Source of the DNA: an uncultured Acidimicrobiaceae bacterium | Lineage (GTDB): Bacteria > Actinomycetota > Acidimicrobiia > Acidimicrobiales > MedAcidi-G1 | Direction: 5' to 3' | DNA length: 10,006 bases | Assembly (NCBI GenBank): GCA_913054115.1 | Contig: CAJXIS010000047.1 | Location: 1-10,006 of the forward strand | Part shown: positions 1 to 7,073 of the stretch, piece after piece | How positions within the stretch are numbered: the stretch's first letter is position 1 | Layout of the letters: each line of letters opens with the position of its first letter | Program-made: the position numbers and the translations under genes | The notes under the pieces: generated by a model | Told to the model about the DNA's origin: nothing | The model's database searches: none | Seen by the model: only the letters and a program-made list of their open reading frames with translations

Positions 1-501
1 CTCGATCACGGCGAGCGCCCTGTCGAGATCGTCGTTGACGACCGTTGCGTAGCCGAGGGCGACTGCCTCGGCCCGCTCCCGACCGGCCTCGGCGATCCGG
101 GCCTCGGTCCGGTCGGGCGCTTCGCCACGGCCCAGCAGTCGGCGCCGCAGCTCGTCGTCGCTCGGCGCTTCGACGAACACGAGCAGTGCCTCCGGCCGGT
201 GATCGCGGACCTGGCGGCCACCGGCAACGTCGATCTCGAGGAGCAGGTCGCCCTGGTCGTCGGGCATCGGGGTCCCGTAGAGCTCCCCGAGGAACTCGTT
301 CCACTCCAGGAAGCCGCCGGCGTCCCGATGGGCGAGAAAGGCATCGAGATCGACGAACACGTAGGCGTCGGGGGCGTCGTCGATCCGCCGGGGACGGGTC
401 GTCCAGGAACGGCTCAGGGTCAGGTCGGGATCGCCGGCGACCAGCGCTTCGGCGATCGTCCCCTTGCCCGCTCCGCCGGGTCCCGAGATGACCAGCAGCA
501 C
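1..501 (-). CDS. gmk: guanylate kinase, partial (3' end cut by window edge)
   Basis: Guanylate kinase phosphorylates GMP (and dGMP) to GDP with ATP in the cytosol. The first 167 residues are visible. They show a P-loop GPGGAGKGT at residues 7-15, the GMP-binding segment LSRSWTTRPRR from about residue 29, a GFLEW strand followed by YGTP, the LEIDVAGG strand, and FVEAPSDDELRRRLLGRG, which matches the family's lid region (usually PPS rather than APS). A C-terminal NDDLDRA motif follows; I estimate 20-30 residues lie beyond the edge. I chose GTG at 501 because AGAGG sits 8 bases upstream (514-510) and the protein then begins directly at the first beta strand. GTG at 561 is in frame and would add a Pro/Ala-rich 20-residue tail, leaving 37 bases after mihF instead of 97. 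The loop between YGTP and LLEID is several residues shorter than in E. coli. Position after mihF is the standard actinobacterial order, in which rpoZ usually comes next. Confidence 0.95.
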   Translation of the reverse strand, partial: MLLVISGPGGAGKGTIAEALVAGDPDLTLSRSWTTRPRRIDDAPDAYVFVDLDAFLAHRDAGGFLEWNEFLGELYGTPMPDDQGDLLLEIDVAGGRQVRDHRPEALLVFVEAPSDDELRRRLLGRGEAPDRTEARIAEAGRERAEAVALGYATVVNDDLDRALAVIE

Positions 502-598
502 GTGGCCGGCCTCTGCGGCCGGGCCGACGCCGTCAGCCGGCGTGGGCGTGGGGTCCGGCACCTCGACCAGCGCGTCCGAATGCTCCGGGGCTCCGGCG

Positions 599-913
599 TC
601 AGCCGAAGCGGGCGAGCAGCTCGGCCCGCTGCTGGCTACCGAGCCCACGGAGCCGGCGCTTCTCGCTGATGCCGATCTCCTCCATGGCACGTCGTGACTT
701 GACCTTGCCCAGGCGTGGCAGGGATTCGAGGACGCTCAGGACCTTCATCCTGGCGACAACCAGATCGCCGTCGGCGCGCTCGAGGAGACCGGCCAGGTCG
801 AGCGACCCGGACTTGAGCTCTTCTTTGATCTCCGCTCGCACCCGTCGTGCCTCGGCGGCCTTCGCGAGCGCCTGGCGCCGTTGTTCATCGGTGAGTTCGG
901 GGGGCCCTGCCAT
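599..913 (-). CDS. mihF: actinobacterial integration host factor (mIHF/sIHF)
   Basis: This 104-residue basic protein is the actinobacterial integration host factor, a nucleoid-associated DNA-binding protein unrelated in fold to HU/IHF of proteobacteria. It bends and organises DNA and is essential in mycobacteria. The sequence matches the family along its length: the N-terminal helix ELTDEQRRQALAKAAEARR (residues 6-24), the central VARMKVLSVLESLPRLGKVK (53-72), which forms the helix-two-turn-helix core, and the C-terminal RRLRGLGSQQRAELLARFG (86-104). The ATG at 913 gives the usual family length. The frame is open far upstream through pyrF, but that extension has no family similarity. It follows pyrF by 58 bases, has AGGG 9 bases before the ATG, and overlaps a possible -10 box, so it may be transcribed both with the operon and by itself. 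Identification is confident; the promoter is not. Confidence 0.96.
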   Translation of the reverse strand: MAGPPELTDEQRRQALAKAAEARRVRAEIKEELKSGSLDLAGLLERADGDLVVARMKVLSVLESLPRLGKVKSRRAMEEIGISEKRRLRGLGSQQRAELLARFG

Positions 914-971
914 GGGAACTGACCCTAGCCATACAGCGATGACCGGACGAACAGCGGGCGGGAGACAATGC
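914..971 (-). promoter_or_regulatory. pyrF-mihF intergenic gap with possible internal promoter
   Basis: This is the widest gap in the pyr part of the cluster. TAGGGT at 927-922 fits the TAnnnT form of an actinobacterial -10 box and lies 8 bases before the mihF ATG, so transcription could begin at or next to the start codon (leaderless). TTCGTC 18 bases further upstream is only a weak -35 match. The same bases include AGGG, which could instead be a plain ribosome binding site. No terminator hairpin is visible here, so read-through from pyrF is expected in either case. Confidence 0.3.
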
Positions 972-1727
972 TCAGCCCAGCAGGTGCCCGACCAGCTCGG
1001 CGGCGGCCAGGATGGGTTCGTCGGCAGCGGTGACGGCTCGTCCCACCACGAGCAGGTCGGCGCCGCCTGCGATGGCCTCCCGGGGGGTGGTGACCCGGGC
1101 CTGGTCATGGGTGTCGCCGCCGGGGAGACGGGTGCCGGGCACCACCCGGACCAGCAGATCCGCCCACGGCGCGGTCGCCTCCAGGTCGGTGGAGGCACAG
1201 ACGATTCCGGCGCATCCGGTCTCCACGGCCAGGGCGATACGTGCCTCGAGGTCGGACCGGTCGGCGCTGGCGTCGCTGGTGAGCACCGTGACGCCGACGA
1301 TGCCCGGAGGTTCCAGGCCTGCCCCCTCCGCTCCCGCAGCGGCCCCCGCAACGGCTGCACGCAGCATGTCGCCGCCGCCGAGCGTGTGGACGGTGAGCCA
1401 GCGGGCACCGAGCGAGGCGACGACCCGGGCGGCCCTCTCGACGGTCGTCGGGATGTCGTGCAACTTGAGGTCGCAGAAGACGTCGAAGCCGGCGTTGGCG
1501 AAACCACTGACGGTGTCGGGGCCGGCGGCACTGAAGAGCTCGAGGCCGATCTTCACGGTCCCGAAGAACGGTTCGAGGTCGAACGCCAGGCGGCGGGCCG
1601 CGACGATGTCGTCGACGTCGAGCGCCAACGCCAGCCGGCTCCTGATCTCGGCCGGCACCTCGCCCTCGTTGGCGATCTCGTCGTGGTGCTCGTCCAGGTC
1701 CTGTTCCGTTTCGGACATCGTCGTCAT
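972..1727 (-). CDS. pyrF: orotidine-5'-phosphate decarboxylase (first, E. coli/Bacillus-like group)
   Basis: PyrF removes CO2 from OMP to give UMP, the last step of the pathway. The 251-residue product is a single TIM barrel. It has the catalytic motif DLKLHDIPTTV at residues 86-96 (Asp86, Lys88, Asp91), LALD at 35-38, VKIG with Lys59, and the phosphate-binding VVGRAVTAA near 227-235 with Arg230. DLKLHDIP belongs to the E. coli/Bacillus-type group. The mycobacterial type, as I recall it, carries a KRGDIG motif instead. The ATG at 1727 overlaps the pyrD stop as ATGA. GGAGG lies only 3 bases before this ATG and 12 before a second ATG at 1718, so the exact start (residue 1 or 4) is open. About 30 residues before the barrel form an acidic extension (MTTMSETEQD and onwards). 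pyrE, which makes its substrate, is not in the window. Confidence 0.97.
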   Translation of the reverse strand: MTTMSETEQDLDEHHDEIANEGEVPAEIRSRLALALDVDDIVAARRLAFDLEPFFGTVKIGLELFSAAGPDTVSGFANAGFDVFCDLKLHDIPTTVERAARVVASLGARWLTVHTLGGGDMLRAAVAGAAAGAEGAGLEPPGIVGVTVLTSDASADRSDLEARIALAVETGCAGIVCASTDLEATAPWADLLVRVVPGTRLPGGDTHDQARVTTPREAIAGGADLLVVGRAVTAADEPILAAAELVGHLLG

Positions 1728-2671
1728 CCACCTCCCTCACTGCGGTGTGCAGCACCGACCAGTTCGGACACGGAGCGCACCCCGTGCCGATCGCACCATC
1801 TTCCCAGATCTTCGAGCACCTTCGCCGGGGCTGCAGGATCGGCAAAGGTCGCGGTGCCGACCTGTACCGCCGATGCGCCGGCCAGCAGGAACTGGACGAC
1901 GTCCTCTGCGGCGGCGATTCCCCCCACGCCGATGATCGGAAGCGTCGGATGTGCCTCGTGGGTGTCGAACACGGCACGGACGGCGACCGGCCGGATCGCC
2001 GGTCCCGACAGCCCGCCTCGTCCGGCGCCCAGAAGGGGCCGACGGGCCTCGACGTCGATCACCATGCCGAGCAGCGTGTTCGCCACGGTGACCGCCTCGG
2101 CGCCCGCAGCGGCAGCGGCAGCAGCGACCTCCGGCAGGTCGGGCGTGTTCGGGCTGAGCTTGGCCCATCTGGGGCGGCCGGCAGCAGAGGCCGCATCCAC
2201 CACCTCGGCGGTCGCCGACACCGAGTGGGCGAACAGGTTGCGCCGGTCCTCGAGGTTGGGACACGAGGCATTGACCTCGACGGCGACGACCCCGGCCGGC
2301 GCGTCTGCGAGGAGCTCCGCCGCCCTGGCGAACTCCTCGACCGTCCGTCCCCAGATGCTCGCCACCACGCGGGCGCCCGTGGCCAACAGGTCGGGCAGGT
2401 CGTGCTCGAGCCACGCCGCCACGCCCGGTCCCTGGAGGCCGACGCTGTTGATCATTCCCGCCGGCGTCGCATGGACCCTCGGTGCCGGGTTGCCCGGCCA
2501 TGGATCGGCGTGGAGCGACTTGACGACCACGGCTCCCAGTTCCGACAGGTCGAGGTGGCGGGCGAGCTCGATGCCATGGCCCGAGGTCCCCGAGGCGGTG
2601 CACACCGGATTCGGCAATCGCACGGATCCGATCGCCGTGGCCAGGTCGACTGCGGGGATCCGGCGCCTCAT
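1724..2671 (-). CDS. pyrD: dihydroorotate dehydrogenase, class 1 (1B-like) catalytic subunit
   Basis: PyrD oxidises dihydroorotate to orotate with FMN. The product has 315 residues and no N-terminal membrane helix, unlike the quinone-linked class 2 enzymes. Visible motifs are VVVKSLHADPWPGNPAPRV (48-66, Lys51), GMINSVGLQGPG (72-83), NASCPN (134-139) with Cys137 where class 1 enzymes have their catalytic base (class 2 has Ser), AKLSPN (170-175), GGLSGPAIRP (219-228), and the FMN-phosphate sites GVGGI (248-252) and VGTATF (271-276). The stretch after SCPN reads LEDRRNLFAHS, unlike the glycine-rich loop of Firmicute PyrDB, so this is a divergent branch. The ATG at 2671 overlaps the carB stop as ATGA. 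The same frame is open up to 3115, but that part lies in carB and lacks similarity. No pyrK is next to it, so its electron acceptor is unknown. Class is assigned from motifs only. Confidence 0.93.
   Translation of the reverse strand: MRRRIPAVDLATAIGSVRLPNPVCTASGTSGHGIELARHLDLSELGAVVVKSLHADPWPGNPAPRVHATPAGMINSVGLQGPGVAAWLEHDLPDLLATGARVVASIWGRTVEEFARAAELLADAPAGVVAVEVNASCPNLEDRRNLFAHSVSATAEVVDAASAAGRPRWAKLSPNTPDLPEVAAAAAAAGAEAVTVANTLLGMVIDVEARRPLLGAGRGGLSGPAIRPVAVRAVFDTHEAHPTLPIIGVGGIAAAEDVVQFLLAGASAVQVGTATFADPAAPAKVLEDLGRWCDRHGVRSVSELVGAAHRSEGGG
1731..1736 (-). promoter_or_regulatory. Shine-Dalgarno of pyrF inside the pyrD 3' end
   Basis: GGGAGG on the minus strand is a strong ribosome binding site. 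It is also what encodes most of the glycine tail of PyrD (SEGGG). Its spacing of 3 bases to the first ATG (1727) is short and 12 bases to the second (1718) is long, which leaves the pyrF start uncertain by three codons. Confidence 0.6.
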
Positions 2672-5600
2672 GGGACGGACACGTCCGGGTCCCTGGTGAT
2701 GCCCCGGTGGTACTCCTGCAGGGTGCGGACCTCGAGCGGATAGTGCCGCCAGTCGGCGAGGCCACGCGCAGCGGCGAGTGCGGCCGCTGCCGTCGTGAGC
2801 AGCGGGATGCCGTGGGCCGACGCCGCCGCACGGATGTGTTCGCCGTCGGCACGGGGGCCACGCCCCCTCGGGCTGTTGACCACGAGCTGGATGGCTCCCG
2901 ACCAGATGAGCTCGACGGCGTCGGTGCCGTTCTCGCCGAGCTTGGCCACGATGTCGGTCACGGGAACCCCGTTGTCTCGCAGGTGCGCAGCGGTTCCGCT
3001 GGTGGCCACGATGTCGAATCCGAGGTCGACCAGGCCACGGGCCGCCTCGAGGCCGGCCCGCTTGTCGCGGTCGGCAAGCGAGAAGAACACCGTGCCGGAC
3101 TCGGGGAGGTCGCAACCTGCGGCGATCTGCGACTTGTTGAAGGCCAGGCCGGGCGTCAGGTCGATGCCCATGACCTCACCCGTCGACCGCATCTCGGGGC
3201 CGAGGAGTGGGTCTGCCTCCGGGAAGCGGTCGAACGGCAGCACGGCCTCCTTGACGGCCACGTGGTCGCCGACCACCCGATCGACCAGCAGGCCCTCGGC
3301 CCGCAGTTCGGACAGGGTGGCACCGAGCATGACCCGGCTGGCGACCTTGGCGAGGGGCACACCGGTCGCCTTGGCGACGAACGGGACGGTGCGCGACGCC
3401 CGGGGGTTGGCTTCGATCACATAGACCTCGTCGGCCTTGACCGCGAACTGCACGTTGACGAGGCCGCAGACCTCGAGCGCATCGGCGATCCGGCGGGTGT
3501 GGGCCTCGATCCTGGCGACGACCTCGTCGGACAGGAAGGGCGGCGGGATCACACAGGCGCTGTCGCCGCTGTGGACGCCGGCCTCCTCGACGTGTTCCAT
3601 GACGGCGCCGATCAGGAAGTCGCCATCGGCATCGCGGATGGCGTCGACGTCGACCTCGGTGGCGTCTTCGAGGAACCGGTCGACGAGCACGGGGCGCTCG
3701 GCGGAGAGGCCGCCCTCGATGCCGAGGCTGCCGAATCCGCTCAGTTGCGCCATGGCCCTTTCGAGTTGGGCGTCGTCATAGACGATCTCCATGGCCCGCC
3801 CGCCCAACACGTACGACGGTCGCACCAGGACCGGGAAGTCGATGTCGGCGACGATCGCCCTGGCCTGCTCGAGGTCGATGGCGGTGCCGCCAGCCGGTTG
3901 TGGAATGCCCAGTTCCCCGCAGAGGGCATTCCACTGTTCGCGGTCCTCGGCGAGGTCGATCGACCGGGGGCTGGTGCCGACGATCAGTTCCTCCGGCAGC
4001 AGTCCCGCCAACTTCAGTGGCGTCTGGCCGCCCAGCGAGACCACGATGGCCATGGGCTGCTCGGCTTCGATGATGTTCGTGACGTCTTCGAACGTCAACG
4101 GCTCGAAGTAGAGACGGTCGCTGGTGTCGTAGTCGGTGGACACCGTCTCTGGGTTGCAGTTGACCATGATCGTCTCGTAGCCGGCGTCGCGCAGGGCGAA
4201 GCTGGCGTGGACGCAGCAGTAGTCGAACTCGATGCCCTGTCCGATCCGGTTGGGCCCCGAACCCAGGATCATGACCTTGGGCCGATCGGAGGGGCGGACC
4301 TCGTCCTCCTCCTCCCAGGTCGAGTAGTGGTATGGCGTCTCGGCGGCGAACTCCGCGCCACAGGTGTCGACCGTCTTGTAGGTCGGGAACACGCCGGCCG
4401 CCTCGCGGCGCTCGCGTACCTCGGACTGGTCGATGCCCCACAGGTGGGCGAGTTGGGCATCAGAGAATCCCAGCCGCTTCGCCCGCCGCCATCCCCGCCT
4501 GTCGAGGCCGTCCGGCACCGTGGCTTCGAGGTACTGGCGCTCCTCGGTGATGGACAGCATCTGGTCGAGGAACCATGGGTCGATCCGGGTGGCCTCGTGG
4601 ACCTGGTCAACGGTGTGGCCCCGGCGCAGCAGTGCCTCGACCTCGAAGATCCGACCCGGCGTCGCGATCGCCGCAGCGGCGATCAGGGCCTCGTCGTCGA
4701 GTTGGTCGAGCGCCTTCTCCGCCGGATCGGCGTTGAGGCCGAGGCGCCCGTTCTCGAGCGAACGCAGGCCCTTCTGGAGCGACTCGGGAAAGGTCCGGCC
4801 GATCGACATGACCTCGCCGACCGACTGCATCGACGTGCCGAGCACGCCCGATGCCCCGGGAAACTTCTCGAACGCCCAGCGGGGGATCTTCGTGACGATG
4901 TAGTCGATGGTGGGTTCGAAGGCAGCCGGCGTCTTCTCGGTGATGTCGTTCGGGATCTCGTCGAGCGTGTAGCCGACCGCCAGGCGGGCGGCGATCTTGG
5001 CGATCGGGAAGCCGGTGGCCTTGGAGGCCAGCGCCGACGAGCGGCTCACCCTCGGGTTCATCTCGATGATGACCTGGCGGCCGGTGGCCGGATCGACGGC
5101 GAACTGCACGTTGGAGCCCCCCGTCTCGACGCCGACCCTTCGCAGGCAGGCGAACGCAGCGTCGCGCATCTGTTGGTATTCGACGTCGGTCAGGGTCTGG
5201 GCGGGGGCCACCGTGATCGAGTCGCCGGTGTGGACGCCCATGGGGTCGAGGTTCTCGATCGAGCAGACGACGACGCAGTTGTCGGCCCGGTCGCGCATCA
5301 CCTCCAGCTCGAACTCCTTCCAGCCGGCGATCGAGCGCTCGATGAGGATCTCGTGGATGCGGCTGGCCTCGAGGCCGATGGCCGCCACCCGTTCGAACTC
5401 CTCGATCGTCGCAGCGATGCCGGTGCCGCGTCCGCCGAGGATGTACGCCGGGCGGATGACGACCGGCAGGCCGATCCGTTCGACCACTGCGCGCGCCTCG
5501 TCGATGTCGTGGGCGACGCCGGATGGGGGGACGTCGAGGCCGATCTCGAGCATCGCCACCTTGAAGCGTTCCCGGTCCTCGGCCGTGGCGATGGCCTCGG

Positions 5601-5958
5601 CGTCGGCACCGATCAACTCGACCCCGTACTCGTCGAGGACGCCGGCCTCCACGAGTTCCATGGCGAGGTTCAGTGCCGTCTGGCCGCCGAGTGTCGGCAG
5701 CAGGGCGTCGGGTCGTTCCTTCTGGATGATCCGGGTGAGGATGTCGAGGCGCAGCGGTTCGATGTAGGTGGCGTCGGCGAAGTCGGGGTCGGTCATGATG
5801 GTCGCCGGGTTCGAGTTGGCGAGGATGACCCGATAGCCCTCCTCCCGCAGGACCCGGCAGGCCTGCGTGCCGGAGTAGTCGAACTCGCAGGCCTGACCGA
5901 TCACGATCGGTCCGGAGCCGATCAGCAGGATGCTCTCGATGTCGTCCCGACGGGGCAT
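2668..5958 (-). CDS. carB: carbamoyl-phosphate synthase large subunit
   Basis: CarB uses ammonia passed from CarA, bicarbonate and two ATP to make carbamoyl phosphate for pyrimidines and arginine. The 1096-residue protein shows the expected duplicated layout (E. coli 1073). The first half has LLIGSGPIVIGQACEFDYSG (11-30), the ATP-grasp PAYILGGRGTG (170-180), SIENLDPMGVHTGDS (233-247) and EMNPRVSRSSA (299-309). The second half repeats these as VMILGSGPNRIGQGIEFDY (562-580), PSYVLGGRAMEIVYDD (714-729), EHVEEAGVHSGDS (788-800) and EANPRASRTVPF (849-860). A C-terminal methylglyoxal-synthase-like regulatory domain starts near 955, with ATSGTA (985-990) and NSPRGRG (1028-1034), the region where UMP or IMP acts in E. 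coli. Its ATG shares one base with the carA stop (TGATG), with GGAAGG about 10 bases upstream. All key motifs are intact. A single copy serving arginine as well is an inference. Confidence 0.99.
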   Translation of the reverse strand: MPRRDDIESILLIGSGPIVIGQACEFDYSGTQACRVLREEGYRVILANSNPATIMTDPDFADATYIEPLRLDILTRIIQKERPDALLPTLGGQTALNLAMELVEAGVLDEYGVELIGADAEAIATAEDRERFKVAMLEIGLDVPPSGVAHDIDEARAVVERIGLPVVIRPAYILGGRGTGIAATIEEFERVAAIGLEASRIHEILIERSIAGWKEFELEVMRDRADNCVVVCSIENLDPMGVHTGDSITVAPAQTLTDVEYQQMRDAAFACLRRVGVETGGSNVQFAVDPATGRQVIIEMNPRVSRSSALASKATGFPIAKIAARLAVGYTLDEIPNDITEKTPAAFEPTIDYIVTKIPRWAFEKFPGASGVLGTSMQSVGEVMSIGRTFPESLQKGLRSLENGRLGLNADPAEKALDQLDDEALIAAAAIATPGRIFEVEALLRRGHTVDQVHEATRIDPWFLDQMLSITEERQYLEATVPDGLDRRGWRRAKRLGFSDAQLAHLWGIDQSEVRERREAAGVFPTYKTVDTCGAEFAAETPYHYSTWEEEDEVRPSDRPKVMILGSGPNRIGQGIEFDYCCVHASFALRDAGYETIMVNCNPETVSTDYDTSDRLYFEPLTFEDVTNIIEAEQPMAIVVSLGGQTPLKLAGLLPEELIVGTSPRSIDLAEDREQWNALCGELGIPQPAGGTAIDLEQARAIVADIDFPVLVRPSYVLGGRAMEIVYDDAQLERAMAQLSGFGSLGIEGGLSAERPVLVDRFLEDATEVDVDAIRDADGDFLIGAVMEHVEEAGVHSGDSACVIPPPFLSDEVVARIEAHTRRIADALEVCGLVNVQFAVKADEVYVIEANPRASRTVPFVAKATGVPLAKVASRVMLGATLSELRAEGLLVDRVVGDHVAVKEAVLPFDRFPEADPLLGPEMRSTGEVMGIDLTPGLAFNKSQIAAGCDLPESGTVFFSLADRDKRAGLEAARGLVDLGFDIVATSGTAAHLRDNGVPVTDIVAKLGENGTDAVELIWSGAIQLVVNSPRGRGPRADGEHIRAAASAHGIPLLTTAAAALAAARGLADWRHYPLEVRTLQEYHRGITRDPDVSVP

Positions 5959-7073
5959 CAGCCGCGCACCTTCCGGGCGCCGGCGGCCATGAGGTCCTCG
6001 AACTCGCCGAACAGGTAGCGGCTGTCGTGGGGGCCTGGGCCGGCCTCCGGGTGGTACTGCACGCTGAACGCCGGAACGTCGCGGCAGCGGAGGCCCTCGA
6101 CGGTCCCGTCGTTGAGGTTCACGTGCGTGAGGTCCGCCGACGGGATCGATCCATCGGCGACGCAGTAGTTGTGGTTCTGGCTGGTGATCTCGACGGATCC
6201 GGTGGCGAGGTTGCGGACGGGGTGGTTGCCGCCGTGGTGGCCGAACGGGAGCTTGAAGGTCTCTGCGCCGAGGGCTCCGGCGAGCAGTTGGTGGCCCAGG
6301 CAGATGCCGAAGACCGGCACCCTGCCGAGCAGGTCGGTGATCTGGTCACGGATGCCGGTGAGCGGCTCCGGGTCGCCGGGTCCGTTCGACAGGAACACGC
6401 CGTCAGGTGAGAGTGCGAGGACGTCGTCTGCCGACGTCGATGCGGGCACCACGGTGACCTCACCCAGTCCGGAGAGGTGTCGCAGGATCGTGGCCTTGAT
6501 GCCGAAGTCGTAGGCCACGATGCGCCGTGCTCCCCCGGTGGACGGAATCGTGTGGGGTTCGTCGCAGGTGACGGTGGCGACGAGGTCGATGCCGTCGGTG
6601 CCGGTGGCCCCGGCGGCTGCGGCCCGCAGCGTTGCCTCGTCGGCGGTCCCGAACGCTCCCGGCATGGCGCCGAGGTCCCGGAGGTGGCGGGTCAGGCGAC
6701 GGGTGTCGACCCCGGCGATGCCGGGAATCCCGTGCTGTCGGAGCAGGCCGTCGAGGTCGCCGGTCGCCCGCCAGTTGCTGCGCCGACGGGCCAGGTCGCG
6801 CACGATCACGCCCTGACAGAAGGGGCGACGGCTCTCGTAGTCGTCGGGGTTGACGCCGTAGTTGCCGATGTGGGGTGCGGTGAAGGTGATGATCTGTCCG
6901 GCATAGGAGGGATCCGTGATGACCTCCTGGTAGCCGGAGAGCACGGTGTTGAACACCACCTCGCCGACCTGGACGCCTTCGGGTGGGGTCGCTCCGATCG
7001 CCTCCCCCTCGAACACGGTTCCGTCGGCCAGGACCAGCAGGGCCTCGGTGATCTCGCGATCGGTGCCGGTCAC
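5958..7073 (-). CDS. carA: carbamoyl-phosphate synthase small (glutaminase) subunit
   Basis: CarA hydrolyses glutamine and channels ammonia to CarB. The 371-residue protein has the N-terminal CPSase small domain, for example FNTVLSGYQEVITDPSYAGQ (41-60) and GIPGIAGVDTRRLTRHLR (115-132). A class I glutamine amidotransferase domain follows, with SNGPGDP (229-235), the nucleophile elbow FGICLGHQ (255-262, Cys258), SQNHNYCV (298-305) and SVQYHPEAGPGP (337-348, His341 and Glu343). The catalytic triad is therefore complete. Translation starts with GTG, not ATG: GTG at 7073 overlaps the pyrC stop as GTGA, and GGGGAGG lies 7 bases upstream, ideal spacing. The overlaps on both sides fit equal production of the two subunits. 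Confidence 0.99.
   Translation of the reverse strand: MTGTDREITEALLVLADGTVFEGEAIGATPPEGVQVGEVVFNTVLSGYQEVITDPSYAGQIITFTAPHIGNYGVNPDDYESRRPFCQGVIVRDLARRRSNWRATGDLDGLLRQHGIPGIAGVDTRRLTRHLRDLGAMPGAFGTADEATLRAAAAGATGTDGIDLVATVTCDEPHTIPSTGGARRIVAYDFGIKATILRHLSGLGEVTVVPASTSADDVLALSPDGVFLSNGPGDPEPLTGIRDQITDLLGRVPVFGICLGHQLLAGALGAETFKLPFGHHGGNHPVRNLATGSVEITSQNHNYCVADGSIPSADLTHVNLNDGTVEGLRCRDVPAFSVQYHPEAGPGPHDSRYLFGEFEDLMAAGARKVRG

Noticed and set aside
599..1531. mihF extended upstream to a 310-residue protein
   Set aside because: The extra part lies within pyrF in another frame and is Pro/Ser/Arg-rich; the family length and similarity start at 913.
669..2699. A 676-codon plus-strand frame across mihF, pyrF and pyrD
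   Set aside because: It runs antisense to three well-identified genes, has low-complexity composition and shows no recognisable domain.
1724..3115. pyrD extended upstream to 463 residues
   Set aside because: The extra part lies in carB and has no similarity; ATG 2671 overlaps the carB stop and gives the normal class 1 length.
2707..6018. A 1103-codon open frame on the plus strand opposite carB
   Set aside because: It is the mirror of carB codons in very GC-rich DNA. The product is Asp/Gly/Arg/Val-rich without any family motif, while carB is complete and full of conserved motifs.
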